DNA of 25,269 bases from JBEKZQ01 sp049509675 (GCA_049509675.1 JBEKZQ010000037.1:1-25269); one strand, 5' to 3'. Shown: positions 6,060 to 14,052, counted from the first letter of the stretch. Numbers and translations: made by a program. The notes: generated by a model not told the origin, from the sequence alone.

Positions 6060-7499
6060 TTACAGTTCCTTGGATCGAATCACGATCATCTTGCGGATCT
6101 GCATTTCCTCCATCGTATAGGGAATGCCGCCGACGCCCAGGCCCGACTCGCGCAGGCCGGCGAACGGCATCCAGTCGACGCGAAAGGCCGTGTGGTCATT
6201 GACCATTACCGCCGAGGCGTTCAGGCGGCGGCTGCCGCGCAAGGCCGTGTCGAGGTCGCGGGTGAAGATGGCGGCTTGAAAGGCGTAGGGCAGCGAGTTG
6301 GCCCGGGCGATGGCCTCGTCCAGCTCGTCGTAGGGCGACACGCAGACCACCGGCCCAAAGACCTCGTGCGTCATTACGCGGCTGTCGGCGGGCGGATCGA
6401 GCAGAACGGTGGGCGCATAGCAGGTGCCGGCCAGGGTATGGCCGCCGACGAGCAGTTGCGCCCCGCCCTGTCCGGCCTCCTCGACCCACTCCGCCACGCG
6501 TTGGACTTCCTGTCGGCGGATCAGCGGACCGACGTCGGTGTGGGCGTGCGTCGGGTCGCCCACGCGCAGCGACTTGGCCTTTTCGGCCAGCCGTTGGGCC
6601 AATTCCTTGGCAATCCGTCGCTGGGCAAAGATCCGCTGCACGGAAACGCACACCTGTCCGGCGTGATAGAAACCGCCCTTGAGCAACAAGGGCAGCGCGG
6701 CGTCCAGGTCGGCGTCGGCGGCCACGATCACCGGGGCCGCGCCGCCGTGCTCCAGCGCACAGCGCGCGCCCGGGGCCAGCCGCCGCCGCAACTCCCACCC
6801 CACCTTGCCGCTGCCGATGAAACTGAAAAAACCCACGCGACTGTCCGCCGCCATCGCTTGCGCCACGTCCAGGTCGGCGGTCACCAGCGGCTGGCACCAT
6901 GCGTCGGGCAAGCCGGCCTGGCGGAGCATGCGCACCAACCGCAGGCACGACAACGGCGTGGCCTTGGCCGGCTTGACGATCACCGGGCAGCCGGCGGCCA
7001 GGGCCGGGCCCACCTGGTGGGCAATCAGGTTCAACGGGTGGTTGAAGGCGCTGAAGGCCAGCACCGGGCCGATCGGCTCGTGCCGCGTGAAGGCCAGCCG
7101 GCCGGCCGAGGCCGCATTGCGGTCCATGGGAATCTCGCTGCCGGACTGCGTCCGCAGGTGGTCTACGCAAAGTTGCATGCTGTCGACCGCCCGATCCGCT
7201 TCGACCAGCGAATCCACCAGCGGCTTGCCGCCTTCGCGGGCCGCTTCCAGGGCCAGCTCCTCGCGGCATTGTCGCATGGCGGAGGCCGTGGCCCGCAGGA
7301 TCTCGATCCGCCGAGCGGGGCTGAGCCAGGCGTCGCGATTGGCGAACAGGGCGTGGGCCCTGGCCAGGGCCCGCTCGGCGCCGGCGCGGTCGACCTGGTC
7401 CACGGTGGCGATCAGTTCGCCGCTGAACGGCGCGCGAACCTCGGCCTGCTGCGCGGCCGGCTCCGCCCCGGGCACCATCAGCGAAAAGTGTTCTGTCAT
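6060..7499 (-). CDS. Aldehyde dehydrogenase family protein (NAD(P)-dependent)
   Basis: A 479-residue soluble enzyme of the ALDH superfamily, oxidising an aldehyde to the acid with NAD(P). Visible signature residues are the FSAFNHPLNL block (N153), VKPAKATPLS (cofactor binding, K177 region), FIGSGKVGWEL, the general-base Glu in ALEHGG (E250) and the catalytic Cys in GQVCVSVQR (C284). The GG of the usual LELGG motif is kept, but the residue after the Glu is His rather than Leu. The C-terminal GLRESGLGVGG block is present. The start ATG at 7499 has AGGAG 7 bases upstream. It lies 21 bp after the acetolactate synthase-like gene and is surely co-transcribed with it. The substrate is unknown; small hydroxy- or phospho-aldehydes are plausible from family resemblance, but this is a guess. 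Confidence 0.88.
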   Translation of the reverse strand: MTEHFSLMVPGAEPAAQQAEVRAPFSGELIATVDQVDRAGAERALARAHALFANRDAWLSPARRIEILRATASAMRQCREELALEAAREGGKPLVDSLVEADRAVDSMQLCVDHLRTQSGSEIPMDRNAASAGRLAFTRHEPIGPVLAFSAFNHPLNLIAHQVGPALAAGCPVIVKPAKATPLSCLRLVRMLRQAGLPDAWCQPLVTADLDVAQAMAADSRVGFFSFIGSGKVGWELRRRLAPGARCALEHGGAAPVIVAADADLDAALPLLLKGGFYHAGQVCVSVQRIFAQRRIAKELAQRLAEKAKSLRVGDPTHAHTDVGPLIRRQEVQRVAEWVEEAGQGGAQLLVGGHTLAGTCYAPTVLLDPPADSRVMTHEVFGPVVCVSPYDELDEAIARANSLPYAFQAAIFTRDLDTALRGSRRLNASAVMVNDHTAFRVDWMPFAGLRESGLGVGGIPYTMEEMQIRKMIVIRSKEL

Positions 7500-7520
7500 C
7501 GCTGGACTCCTGGACCCCTT

Positions 7521-9164
7521 TCACACGGGGCACACCATCTTGCTCAATCGCTCTGTCAGCTTCATGTTCTCGGTATAGTCCACGGGGCAATCGACCACCA
7601 CCACTGTGTCGTCGGCGAGCGCCTGTTTGAGGATCGGCACCAGGTCGTCGGCCGCGCCCACCCGGTAGCCCTTGGCGCCGAAGCTCTCGGCATACTTGAC
7701 GAAATCGGGATTGGAGAACTTGACGTGGCTGGGGCGACCGAAACGCTGCAACTGGTGCCATTCGATCAACCCATAGCCTCCGTCATTCCAGATCACGATG
7801 ACGATGGGCGTGCCGATCCGCAAGGCGGTCTCGATCTCCTGCGAGTTCATCATGAACCCGGCGTCGCCGGTGACGGCCACCACCTTGCGCCGGGGGAAGG
7901 CGATCTTGGCCGCAATGGCCCCCGGCAGGCTGATCCCCATGGCGGCGAAACCGTTGGAAATGATGCACGTGTTGGGCTGCTCCGGCTGATACATGCGGGC
8001 CATCCAGATCTTGTGTGCGCCCACGTCGCAGATGACCGTGCATTGCGCCGCCAGCACGCGCTGCAGATCCCAGGCCAGCCGCTGCGGTTTCAGCGGAAAG
8101 CTGGCGTCGTCGGCGTGGGCCGACAGCTCGCTCATGATGGCCTGCCACAGGCTGGCCGGAAAGTGCTTTTGCGGCTTGGTATGCGCGGCGAGCACATCCA
8201 GCGCCATGCCGATGTGCCCCACGACTTCCACGTCCGGCAGGTAATACTCATCGACCTCGGCCGGGGCGCCGTCGATGTGTACGATCCGCCGGTCCTTGTT
8301 CGGATGCCAGCGGTTGGGATGGTACTCGACCATGTCGTAGCCCACGCACACGATCACGTCGGCCCGATCGAAACCGCAGGCCACGTAGTCGCGGGCCTGC
8401 AACCCCACGGCCCCCAGCCAAAGCGGATGGGAGAACGGGATCACGCCCTTGGCCATGAACGTGTTGGCCACCGGGATGTTCAAACGCGCGGCGAAACGGA
8501 CCAATTCTTTCGCCGCGCGGGCGCGGATCACGCCGTTGCCGGCCATGATCAGCGGATAGCGGGCCGAAGAGATCAGATCCGCCGCCTGCTTGATTTTCTC
8601 GGCCCGGGCTACCGGCTGCATCGGGTTCTGGACTCTTAGCGGCGTCTTGTCCGCAGCTTCCATCTTGGCGATATTCTCGGGGAAGTCGATGAAGCTTACA
8701 CCCGGCTTTTCCGTCTGCGCCCGCTTGAAGGCCTTCCGCACCACTTCCGCCACGGTGGTCGGATCGATCACCTGGATCGAATACTTCGAGATCGGCCGGA
8801 AGAGATTCACCAGGTCGAGATACTGATGGCTCTCCTTGTGCATCCGCGCGGTGGTGGACTGACCGGAGATGGCCACGACCGGGGCATGGTCCATGTTGGC
8901 GTCGGCCACGCCCGTCATCAGGTTGGTGGCCCCGGGGCCAAGCGTCGCCAGGCACACGCCGGCCCGACCGGTCAACCGCCCGTACACGTCGGCCATGAAC
9001 GCGGCTGCTTGCTCGTGACGGGTCATGACGAAACGGATCTTGCTGTCCAGCAAGACGTCCATGATGTCGACGTTCTCTTCGCCGGGAAGGCCGAAGATCA
9101 CCTCCACACCCTCGTTCTCCAGACACCGCACGAGTAATTCGGCTGCTGTCACAGTAGGTCCCAA
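7521..9164 (-). CDS. Acetolactate synthase-like thiamine diphosphate enzyme (AlsS type)
   Basis: A 547-residue ThDP-dependent enzyme resembling catabolic acetolactate synthase (AlsS), which condenses two pyruvates to acetolactate. It has three domains: an N-terminal PYR domain with the catalytic Glu in RHEQAAAFMA (E51), a central domain, and a C-terminal PP domain with the ThDP/Mg motif GDAGF (433-437) ... WND (459-461). ISKYS, VGYDMVEY and CDVGAHKIWMAR are typical of AlsS/IlvB. There is no regulatory small-subunit gene beside it, in keeping with an AlsS-type enzyme. The start is uncertain: TTG at 9164 or GTG at 9152, neither with a strong ribosome binding site. A good promoter lies at 9289-9316. 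Other ThDP carboligases of the same fold cannot be excluded. Confidence 0.85.
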   Translation of the reverse strand: MGPTVTAAELLVRCLENEGVEVIFGLPGEENVDIMDVLLDSKIRFVMTRHEQAAAFMADVYGRLTGRAGVCLATLGPGATNLMTGVADANMDHAPVVAISGQSTTARMHKESHQYLDLVNLFRPISKYSIQVIDPTTVAEVVRKAFKRAQTEKPGVSFIDFPENIAKMEAADKTPLRVQNPMQPVARAEKIKQAADLISSARYPLIMAGNGVIRARAAKELVRFAARLNIPVANTFMAKGVIPFSHPLWLGAVGLQARDYVACGFDRADVIVCVGYDMVEYHPNRWHPNKDRRIVHIDGAPAEVDEYYLPDVEVVGHIGMALDVLAAHTKPQKHFPASLWQAIMSELSAHADDASFPLKPQRLAWDLQRVLAAQCTVICDVGAHKIWMARMYQPEQPNTCIISNGFAAMGISLPGAIAAKIAFPRRKVVAVTGDAGFMMNSQEIETALRIGTPIVIVIWNDGGYGLIEWHQLQRFGRPSHVKFSNPDFVKYAESFGAKGYRVGAADDLVPILKQALADDTVVVVDCPVDYTENMKLTERLSKMVCPV

Positions 9165-9174
9165 CGCTCAGTTC

Positions 9175-9245
9175 GGGGACTGGTCCATTTTTCGGCCAAA
9201 CGACGCCCCCTGGCCGGCAGACTCCAAGCCGAAAACATGGACCTG
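9175..9245. repeat. GGTCCAT palindromic repeat, copy 1
   Basis: The arms GGTCCATTTTTCGGC and GCCGAAAACATGGACC are inverted and extended outward by GGGGACT and CTG. The centre of about 35 bases contains a smaller GGCCAAACG...TGGCCGG pairing. The same element lies in opposite orientation at 9412-9486. It falls in the inferred leader of the acetolactate synthase gene. Confidence 0.75.
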
Positions 9246-9288
9246 TCGCCTTCGACGCCCCAGTTCAGAGGGGCAGCAAACCAGAGTA

Positions 9289-9316
9289 AATATAGCCAGA
9301 TCGGACTGTCAGTCAA
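9289..9316 (-). promoter_or_regulatory. Putative sigma70-type promoter of the acetolactate synthase/ALDH operon
   Basis: On the minus strand TTGACT (five of six matches) is followed after 16 bases by TATATT (five of six matches). The start of transcription would be near 9282, leaving a leader of about 120-130 bases that contains the palindromic repeat 9175-9245. This is the strongest promoter-like sequence seen in the window. Confidence 0.6.
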
Positions 9317-9411
9317 TCCGGCACTTTTTCTTGCTCCCACTCCTCGCCGCCCGCCAGCCACTCTAAAATACTGGAGCGGAGAACCCTCCCACGTCAGGAG
9401 TCAGAAGCGAA

Positions 9412-9486
9412 GGGGTCAGGTCCATGTTTTCGGTCAAGGTCCAGTCGAATGGCTGCGCCTAACAGCCGAAAAATGGACCAGACCCC
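9412..9486. repeat. GGTCCAT palindromic repeat, copy 2 (inverted)
   Basis: The outer arms GGGGTCAGGTCCATGTTTTC and the inverse of CGAAAAATGGACCAGACCCC form a long imperfect palindrome. It is the inverted counterpart of 9175-9245. The overall plan (GGGG-n-CAG, TCCAT, TTTTCG, then its inverse) matches that of the 44-bp palindrome, suggesting one superfamily. It sits 42 bp upstream of pcm. Confidence 0.75.
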
Positions 9487-9528
9487 GAGCTTGCAGTTCT
9501 ACTGCCCCCCACGCCCGCGAGGTCCGCT

Positions 9529-10179
9529 ATGTCTGAAGCCAATTTGGAACTTGCCAAACAGCGGATGTTGCGACGCCAGTTGCGGCAGCGGGGAATCGGG
9601 GATCGCCGCGTCCTGGCCGCCATGGCAAAGGTCCCGCGCGAGCGGTTCCTCGACCAGTCGCTGCGCCGCGAGGCCTATGCCGATCGGGCCCTGGCAATCC
9701 AGTGCGGGCAGACCATCAGCCAACCGTACATCGTGGGGCTGATGACCCAGGCCTTGCAACTGCAAGGCGAGGAAAGGGTTTTGGAGATCGGCACCGGCAG
9801 CGGCTATCAGGCCGCCATCTTGGCCGAACTGGCACGCGAGGTGATCAGTATAGAACGTCACCCGGAGTTGTCGCGACAGGCGGGCGCGATCCTGGCCGAG
9901 TTGGGCTACCAGAACGTGCGTTTGATCGTGGGTGACGGCACCTTGGGGTGGCCGGAGCGTGCCCCATACGAGCGGATCGTGGTGACCGCCGCCGCGGCGC
10001 AGGTGCCGCCGCCGCTGTTCCAGCAATTAACCGAAGGGGGGCTGATCGTCCTCCCGGTGGGGAATCTCGATTGTCAAGTACTGCAACTGATCCGCAAGGT
10101 ATCGGGCGTTGCGGAGGCCAGCGTGCTGACCGCCTGCCGCTTTGTTCCCCTGGTCGGGGCGCAGGGTCGGCCGGAGTAG
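9529..10179 (+). CDS. pcm: Protein-L-isoaspartate O-methyltransferase
   Basis: A 216-residue cytosolic repair enzyme that methylates L-isoaspartyl residues of damaged proteins using S-adenosylmethionine. It shows the family's GQTISQPYIV block (residues 60-69), the SAM-binding motif I VLEIGTGSGYQAA (84-96), ISIERHPEL (motif II region), GDGTLGWPERAPYERIVVTAAA and the C-terminal FVPLVG. The length is typical of bacterial Pcm. The ATG at 9529 has GAGG 6 bases upstream. It is divergent from the acetolactate synthase operon across a 364-bp region holding two inverted palindromic repeats and the minus-strand promoter; I saw no clear plus-strand promoter. The end lies 125 bp before the next gene. Confidence 0.93.
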   Translation: MSEANLELAKQRMLRRQLRQRGIGDRRVLAAMAKVPRERFLDQSLRREAYADRALAIQCGQTISQPYIVGLMTQALQLQGEERVLEIGTGSGYQAAILAELAREVISIERHPELSRQAGAILAELGYQNVRLIVGDGTLGWPERAPYERIVVTAAAAQVPPPLFQQLTEGGLIVLPVGNLDCQVLQLIRKVSGVAEASVLTACRFVPLVGAQGRPE

Positions 10180-10304
10180 CGCGGGGGTGCGGACGATCCG
10201 ACGCCCGGCTACAATGATCCCGAATGGGGTGAATGGCAGTGACGCCGGGTTTAGTGGAATTGGTGGGGCTCGCTACCGTGAGTAATCCAGGGGAGCAAAA
10301 GAAA

Positions 10305-12437
10305 ATGAGTTGGAAACAATGTGTGGTGGTGCTTGCGGCGGGGACAGTGCTGTTGGTGGGCGCGGCCAATCTCGCGGCTGCGGACAACCGCGCGGCCGCG
10401 CCCCGCACAGATTGTGTCGACTTCCGCCACGCACCGCCGTGGTGGCAGACCGCCATCTGCTTGCCCGACGACCCGGAAAAGACCCTCGTCGGCAAGGAGG
10501 GGCAAGTGATGTTCGAGTTCCAGGGCAAGAACCTGCGCGATTTCGCGGTCATCGTGCAGCCGGACGTCCTGGGCGGGACCCGTTGGCAGCGACAGCAAAC
10601 CCGTTCGCCGCGGGCGCCGATCGTCGAGACCCGCAAAGATGCCCGGGGGATCGAGGTGCTGGAGGAAGCCTTCGTGGTCACGCCGGGAACTGCCGACACC
10701 CAAGGGGACAGTCCCATTTTCGTCGAACGAAAATTGGGACAGTCCCCGCCGCGGCAGGTAATTCTGCTGGTGACACTGAAGAACCCGACCGCGGCTGTGG
10801 CGGTGCGCCAACCACTTCTGCGTCTGGGTACGGCCAGGGCCGTGACGCTCAAGGACGGTCGCGTCGCGGTAGGCGAAAACACGCGCATTTCCGCCTCCGA
10901 GGGGTTCGTGTCCTGCACGCGCGACGGCGATGGCAAGCAGTGTACCGCCGCGCTGGCCGAGGCCACGATCCGGCCGGGCAAGTCGCGGTCCTACGTGTTT
11001 TTCGTCGATCGCAACGGCAACGCGGGGTCGCAACGGACCGTGGCCGAGGCCGCCAAACTCCGCGACGCCGCCGTAGCCTGGTGGGAGCACGGGCATCTGC
11101 CGTTCGGGGCCATGCAAGTGCCCGACGCCGGAATCCAGGGCATGCTCGATTCGTGCGTGCGCAACATCTGGCAGGCGCGCGAGATCAAGGGGGGTCGGCC
11201 GGCCTATCACGTCGGTCCCACCGTGTATCGCGGTCTGTGGGTGGTGGATGGCTCGTTCCTGCTGGAGTCGGCCGCATTGGTTGGCCGACCCCAGGACGCC
11301 CGGGCGGGTGTGGAGTATCTGCTCAGCCACCAGAAGCCGGACGGCAGTTTCGAGATATTGTCGCATTACTGGAAGGAGAACGGGATCGTCCTGTGGGCGG
11401 CCACGCGTCATGCCATGCTCACCCAGGACAAGGCCTGGCTGCGCGGCCGCTGGCCGGCGCTGCGGCGCGTGGTGCAGGCCATCGGGCGGCTGCGGGCCGC
11501 CACGCTTGCCAAGCCCGATGCCCCGGAGCGCGGCCTGCTGCCAGCCGGCTCCATTGATGGCGGGCTGAGCGAGTGTGGGCCCGAGTTCTCCAACACCTAT
11601 TGGTGTCTGGGCGGCCTGAAGTCGGCCATTGCGGCCGCCCGCTGGCTGGGTGAAACGGCCGACGCCGACGCCTGGCAAAAGCAATTTGACGACTTCTACG
11701 CCACGTTCCGCAAGGCGGCGGAGCGCGATACCCGCCGCGACGGGCACGGCAACGCCTATGTGCCCACGGTGATGGGCAATGCGGGCAACTATCCGCCGCA
11801 GAAAGGACAGTGGGCGTTTTGCCATGCCGTCTATCCGGGCCAGATCTTCCCGGCCGGCGATCCGCTGGTGGCCGGCCAACTCGCCATGTTCCGCGCCACC
11901 AAGGTGCAGGGGATGGTTTTTGACACGGGCTGGATGAAGGACGGGCTATGGACCTACTTTGCCTCGTTCTACGGCCACGCGTTGTTGTGGGAAGGCGAGG
12001 GCCGCGAGGCCGCGGAAGTGCTCTACGACTTTGCCAACCATGCCGCCCCGACCCGCGTGTGGCGCGAAGAGCAGAAGCCCGACGGCCGCGGCGGCGACGA
12101 GGTCGGCGACATGCCGCACAACTGGGCCTCGGCCGAGTTCATCCGCCTGGCGACGCACCTGGTCGAACTCGATCGCGGCGACACGCTGCACCTGCTGGAA
12201 GGCCTGCCCCGCGCCTGGACCGGCCCCGGCATGGTCACGCAGCTTCGCGGGGTGGCCACGCCCTTCGGCCCGCTCGCCATGGAACTGAAGGTTGCCGACG
12301 ACGGCAAGACGGCGCGGCTATCCGTCGAGCCGCTCCGCGATCCAGCCTGCACGAAGATCGTCGTTCACCTGGGCGGGCGTGCGCGGGCGGAGCTTTCGCC
12401 GGCCGAGCGCCACGAAATCGAGATACCGGTTCGGTAA
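10305..12437 (+). CDS. Secreted six-hairpin glycosidase-like protein carrying an in-frame palindrome insertion
   Basis: A 710-residue protein with a signal peptide (residues 1 to about 25, core VVVLAAGTVLLVGAANLAAA). The N-terminal part up to about 250 is beta-rich. Residues about 280-610 look like an alpha/alpha-toroid catalytic domain (VDGSFLLESAALVG, HQKPDGSFEI, ECGPEFSNTYWCLGGL, DTGWMKDGLWTYFASFYGHALL), and a small beta domain ends the chain. This is the plan of six-hairpin glycoside hydrolases (GH78-like and relatives); the substrate and catalytic acids are not assigned. ATG 10305 is preferred over an in-frame upstream start at 10233 because it begins the signal peptide and follows GGGAG by 9 bases. 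Residues 134-148 (GDSPIFVERKLGQSP) are encoded by the 44-bp palindrome. A TACAAT at 10210-10215 may be a -10 box, without a good -35. Confidence 0.75.
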   Translation: MSWKQCVVVLAAGTVLLVGAANLAAADNRAAAPRTDCVDFRHAPPWWQTAICLPDDPEKTLVGKEGQVMFEFQGKNLRDFAVIVQPDVLGGTRWQRQQTRSPRAPIVETRKDARGIEVLEEAFVVTPGTADTQGDSPIFVERKLGQSPPRQVILLVTLKNPTAAVAVRQPLLRLGTARAVTLKDGRVAVGENTRISASEGFVSCTRDGDGKQCTAALAEATIRPGKSRSYVFFVDRNGNAGSQRTVAEAAKLRDAAVAWWEHGHLPFGAMQVPDAGIQGMLDSCVRNIWQAREIKGGRPAYHVGPTVYRGLWVVDGSFLLESAALVGRPQDARAGVEYLLSHQKPDGSFEILSHYWKENGIVLWAATRHAMLTQDKAWLRGRWPALRRVVQAIGRLRAATLAKPDAPERGLLPAGSIDGGLSECGPEFSNTYWCLGGLKSAIAAARWLGETADADAWQKQFDDFYATFRKAAERDTRRDGHGNAYVPTVMGNAGNYPPQKGQWAFCHAVYPGQIFPAGDPLVAGQLAMFRATKVQGMVFDTGWMKDGLWTYFASFYGHALLWEGEGREAAEVLYDFANHAAPTRVWREEQKPDGRGGDEVGDMPHNWASAEFIRLATHLVELDRGDTLHLLEGLPRAWTGPGMVTQLRGVATPFGPLAMELKVADDGKTARLSVEPLRDPACTKIVVHLGGRARAELSPAERHEIEIPVR
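10704..10747. repeat. 44-bp six-frame-open palindrome, copy inside a coding sequence
   Basis: Identical over 44 bases to 6013-6056. It lies inside the glycosidase-like gene and begins exactly on a codon boundary, adding GDSPIFVERKLGQSP between TQ and PRQ, in a region that otherwise reads as a beta-rich N-terminal domain. The reading frame continues intact on both sides. As 44 is not a multiple of three, the net inserted length must include 3n+1 extra bases, for example a target duplication or trimmed ends. Confidence 0.92.
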
Positions 12438-12445
12438 GCAAGAGA

Positions 12446-12535
12446 GGGATTAGGGATTAGGGATTAGGGGATTAGACGCAAGCGGATGGAGGCCGGGATG
12501 GGGCGCCAGCCTCTAATCCCTAATCCCTAATCCCT
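12446..12535. repeat. Inverted heptamer array between convergent genes (G-quadruplex motif)
   Basis: The left arm, 12446-12475, has GGG runs with ATTA loops. The right arm, 12513-12535, is the inverted CTAATCC array, with about 37 bases between them. It fills the gap between the stop codons of the convergent glycosidase-like gene (12437) and lpxA (12542), where a two-way terminator would be expected. The stem is long and stable but lacks a U-tract. Confidence 0.85.
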
Positions 12536-12541
12536 TGCCTC

Positions 12542-13390
12542 TCACCCCACCTTATATCGCAGGCGGAGTTGATTCTCCGCGGCCGGCTGGAGCTTGATCG
12601 TTGCCCCGGGCGGCAGCCGTCGCTCGGGGATGATCCCGCGCGTGGTCGTGGAAAGGAAGGGATGGAACTGCGCGGCCAGCCCGTGCGTGAACTCGCGCCG
12701 CAGCCGATCGAGCATCTCCGCCCAAATCAGGCCGCTGCGATAGATCAGGCGATAAGCGTTCTTCAATTCGAGGATTACTTCCAGCGGATGGCCGGCGCGC
12801 TTTAGGCCGATCTGATTGAGTCCGACCACGTAACTGCTCTGGCCGTCGATGGTCACGAAGGGGGGCACGTCCTTGACGATGTGCGCCTGGCCGCCGACCA
12901 TGGCCAGGGAACCGATGCGGCAGAACTGGTGTACGGCGGCGCCCCCCGACAAATAGGCCCGGTCGCCCACCGACACGTGCCCGGCCAGCATGACGTTGTT
13001 GGTTAAGATCACCTGAGAGCCGATCGTGCAATCGTGGGCCACGTGGGCGTTGGCCATGATCAGGCAATGGTCGCCGACGGACGTGAGGCGATCGGTCCGC
13101 AAGGCACGGTGTATGGTCACGTTCTCCCGAATCGTATTGTTGTCGCCGATGATCAACCGGCCGGGGTTCGGGGGCATTTCCACGTGCTGCGGCAACCCGC
13201 CCAGCACGGCGCCGTCGAAGACGCGGTTATGGGCGCCTAATGTCGTGCATTGCTTGAGGATGACGTGGTTTTCCAAGATGCAGCCGTCGCCGATCGAGAC
13301 GTCGTCCTCGATCACGCAAAACGGCCCCACGCGCACGCTCGGACCAATGATTGCCGACGGACTCACCAATGCGGAGGGATGAATGTTCAT
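12542..13390 (-). CDS. lpxA: Acyl-[acyl-carrier-protein]--UDP-N-acetylglucosamine O-acyltransferase
   Basis: The first enzyme of lipid A synthesis, moving a 3-hydroxyacyl chain from ACP to UDP-GlcNAc in the cytosol. The 282-residue chain starts with a left-handed beta-helix of hexapeptide repeats (IHPSALVSPSAIIGPSVRVG...). It has the catalytic His in NAHVAHDC (H119, matching E. coli H125), then GHVSVGDRAYLSGGAAVHQFCRIG and DVPPFVT, and a C-terminal helical part with NAYRLIYRSG and TTRGIIPERR. The ATG at 13390 has AAGGTG 9 bases upstream; an in-frame GTG at 13402 overlaps that site, so the ATG is preferred. It is not next to other lpx genes here. Its presence suggests lipid A-type outer membrane synthesis. 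Confidence 0.93.
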   Translation of the reverse strand: MNIHPSALVSPSAIIGPSVRVGPFCVIEDDVSIGDGCILENHVILKQCTTLGAHNRVFDGAVLGGLPQHVEMPPNPGRLIIGDNNTIRENVTIHRALRTDRLTSVGDHCLIMANAHVAHDCTIGSQVILTNNVMLAGHVSVGDRAYLSGGAAVHQFCRIGSLAMVGGQAHIVKDVPPFVTIDGQSSYVVGLNQIGLKRAGHPLEVILELKNAYRLIYRSGLIWAEMLDRLRREFTHGLAAQFHPFLSTTTRGIIPERRLPPGATIKLQPAAENQLRLRYKVG

Positions 13391-13568
13391 CGCAGCAGGC
13401 ACCTTCTAGCGGGGTTGGAACTTGGGAGGGACTCCCGAGCTCGAGACGAGTTTCGTTCCTGCTAAGCTTTATCGGTTACTCAAGGGCAAGCATTTGGTTG
13501 CGTTGCGCCGGTCGTGACGGATTGTCTATCTTTGCCATCCGAAACCCCACTAGTAGCGGGGGTGGGCC

Positions 13569-13597
13569 TTTCCGCAACGCCCCCAGCCCAGTATCAT
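13569..13597 (+). promoter_or_regulatory. Weak candidate promoter of the TPR gene
   Basis: TTTCCG, a 17-base spacer, then TATCAT (five of six matches for the -10 box) lies 39 bp before the ATG at 13637. The -35 box is poor. It falls in the 246-bp divergent region between lpxA and the TPR gene, where nothing else was recognised. Confidence 0.3.
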
Positions 13598-13636
13598 TGA
13601 GCGCTGAAATCCAACTTGCCCATAGCGGGGACTCTC

Positions 13637-13966
13637 ATGCCGACGGTCGACGAGCTGTATGACGAAGCGGTGGCCTTGCAACAAGCGGGAGAGCTTCCGG
13701 AAGCGGTGAGCAAATTGGAGGAACTCGCCGCCGCACACGCCGATTACGCGCTGGCCCATGCCGCGTTGAGCGCTTTCTATGGAAAGCTGGGACGGCACGA
13801 AGAGGCCGTCCAGCAGGCGCAACGTGTGTGCCAGCTCGAGCCGGACGATCCGTTCAACTTCATGGCCCTGAGTTTGGCCTGCCAACGGGCGGGCAAGATC
13901 CCCGAGGCCGAACAAGCCCTCGGTCAGGCCATGGAAATGCAGTGGGCGAGCCGCCGCGAGGCGTAA
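13637..13966 (+). CDS. Small TPR-repeat protein
   Basis: A 109-residue soluble protein made almost entirely of about three tetratricopeptide repeats (residues about 4-35, 37-70 and 72-103), with typical A/G/Y-rich helices such as AVALQQAGELPEAV, AHAALSAFYGKLGRHEEAV and ALSLACQRAGKIPEAE. No signal peptide or membrane segment. Such proteins mediate protein-protein contacts; the partner is unknown. The ATG at 13637 has GGGG 8 bases upstream and begins directly at the first repeat; a TTG at 13616 in the same frame is less likely. The gene stands alone, divergent from lpxA and convergent with the FliN-like gene, and ends at the edge of a heptamer array. Confidence 0.8.
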   Translation: MPTVDELYDEAVALQQAGELPEAVSKLEELAAAHADYALAHAALSAFYGKLGRHEEAVQQAQRVCQLEPDDPFNFMALSLACQRAGKIPEAEQALGQAMEMQWASRREA

Positions 13967-14046
13967 TCTCAAATCTGAGATCTCAAATCTGAAATCTGAA
14001 ATCTGAGATCTGAAATCTCAGATCTGAGATCTGAAATCTCAGATCT
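13967..14046. repeat. Heptamer array, AATCTSA unit, between convergent genes
   Basis: About eleven tandem 7-bp units (AATCTGA, AATCTCA, GATCTGA, GATCTCA) fill the gap between the TPR gene stop (13966) and the FliN-like gene stop (14053). Neighbouring units are partly self-complementary (AGATCT cores), so alternative hairpins are possible. It is related on the opposite strand to the TTTGAGA array at 5876-5945. Confidence 0.85.
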
Positions 14047-14052
14047 GTGCTC

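Noticed and set aside
5943..8639. Plus-strand open frame of 898 codons
   Set aside because: It is antisense to the ALDH and acetolactate synthase genes and begins inside the stop-free 44-bp palindrome region; its composition is His/Arg/Gly-rich and meaningless.
10251..11879. Minus-strand open frame of 542 codons
   Set aside because: Antisense to the signal-peptide-bearing glycosidase-like gene, without recognisable domains.
13967..14046. Possible CRISPR array
   Set aside because: The units are 7 bp, tandem and without spacers; no cas genes are present.
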